From Blastocladiella britannica (lineage: Eukaryota; Blastocladiomycota; Blastocladiomycetes; Blastocladiales; Blastocladiaceae), in contig MU624750.1 of assembly GCA_025349905.2 (NCBI GenBank), positions 1-26,381 of the forward strand: DNA of 26,381 nucleotides, given 5' to 3'. Within the stretch, counting starts at the first letter, position 1. Every line of letters starts with the position of its first letter. The translations under genes were made by a program, and so were the position numbers. Under the pieces are notes generated by a model. That model saw only the letters and a program-made list of their open reading frames with translations. It had not been told where the DNA came from and ran no database searches. Shown one piece after another: positions 26,031-26,381 of the stretch.

Positions 26031-26381
26031 TCTGTCTTTAAAAAATATATGCATCAAAACCGGATTGGTGCCTGAATAGTGCCTGATTAGCATTTTTTTC
26101 CCTGATCAGCAACGACTTGCAACCCCCAACCCTTTTTCCTGATCAGGACAACCAAACTAATCATGTCCAGCTAGCTAATAAGGCTCCCGTCCATAATCAG
26201 GCCCTATTCCGGTCGGTATACCCTAATCCTGTGCAGCCTCCATAATACCACAATACCGCATAATCAAGGTCTAATCATGTCAATAACATACTGTTGCTTT
26301 CTTCCGAAACTGATAATGCTGAACTCTGCTCCTCCGCACCCTCATTAGCAGCACATTCCTCAGCACTTGTTTCAACACTAT
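26031..26381. other. AT-rich 3' flank with a repeated nonamer, no gene seen
   Basis: The composition drops sharply in GC after the WC-1-like stop. A nonamer CCTGA(A/T)NAG occurs four times in 76 bp: 26071-26079, 26082-26090, 26101-26109 and 26138-26146. Looser relatives (AATCAGG, CTAATC) continue to about 26280. No open frame or RNA gene is evident. It could be a 3' UTR/intergenic region or the edge of an old repeat. Confidence 0.35.

Overview
This window comes from a compact, GC-rich eukaryotic nuclear genome, most likely a flagellated (zoosporic) fungus such as a member of Blastocladiomycota or Chytridiomycota. The main reasons are small spliceosomal introns (about 53-93 nt, donors GTNNGT or GTNNGC, several with a CTAAC/CTGAC-like branch site), intergenic gaps often under 100 bp, a fungal-type Fzo1 mitofusin and a White Collar-1 type LOV/PAS protein, together with two genes whose animal relatives are linked to cilia or sperm flagella (a UPF0193/EVG1 protein and an LRGUK-like protein). 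Species assignment is inference. I saw no tRNA, rRNA, CRISPR array or intact transposon.

Layout. 1-441 (+): 3' end of an unrecognised gene. 463-3861 (+): Fzo1/mitofusin. 3940-6084 (-): M3 thimet-oligopeptidase-like metallopeptidase, 2 exons. About 6.14-6.78 kb: intergenic. 6779-7512 (+): small secreted, probably GPI-anchored protein. 7548-8427 (-) and 8499-11378 (+): UPF0193 protein and LRR-guanylate-kinase protein (LRGUK-like), divergently transcribed from a 71-bp gap with two adjacent inverted repeats. 11451-12717 (-): F-box-like protein with RPEL-type actin-binding repeats. 12878-14013 and 14051-15221 (+): tandem pair of seven-transmembrane paralogues with matching 6-exon structures. 15293-17103 (+): PB1-domain TFG-like protein with a YPP/G/S-rich tail. 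17160-19250 (+): F-box-like protein. 19304-20170 (-): typical 2-Cys peroxiredoxin, 3 exons, followed by an in-frame 43-codon extension after a UGA-CUA-G stop context. 20381-22290 (+): SF3B2/Cus1 splicing factor, 3 exons. 22291-22934: mostly non-coding with one doubtful minus-strand frame. 22935-26030 (+): WC-1-like photoreceptor without a zinc finger. 26031-26381: AT-rich flank with a short repeated motif.

Most genes are unrelated housekeeping functions (mitochondrial fusion, peptide degradation, splicing, redox, ER export). The likely functional links are the divergent UPF0193/LRGUK pair, which may be co-expressed for flagellum building, and the tandem 7TM pair, which arose by duplication.

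The observation I rate highest is the peroxiredoxin stop codon. It lies in the UGA CUA G context known for programmed readthrough in animals and fungi, and the following in-frame extension is GC-rich, coding-like and ends in a basic, nuclear-localisation-like tail. This would make a second, possibly nuclear, peroxiredoxin isoform. Exon boundaries throughout were placed by eye from splice motifs, reading phase and family conservation.
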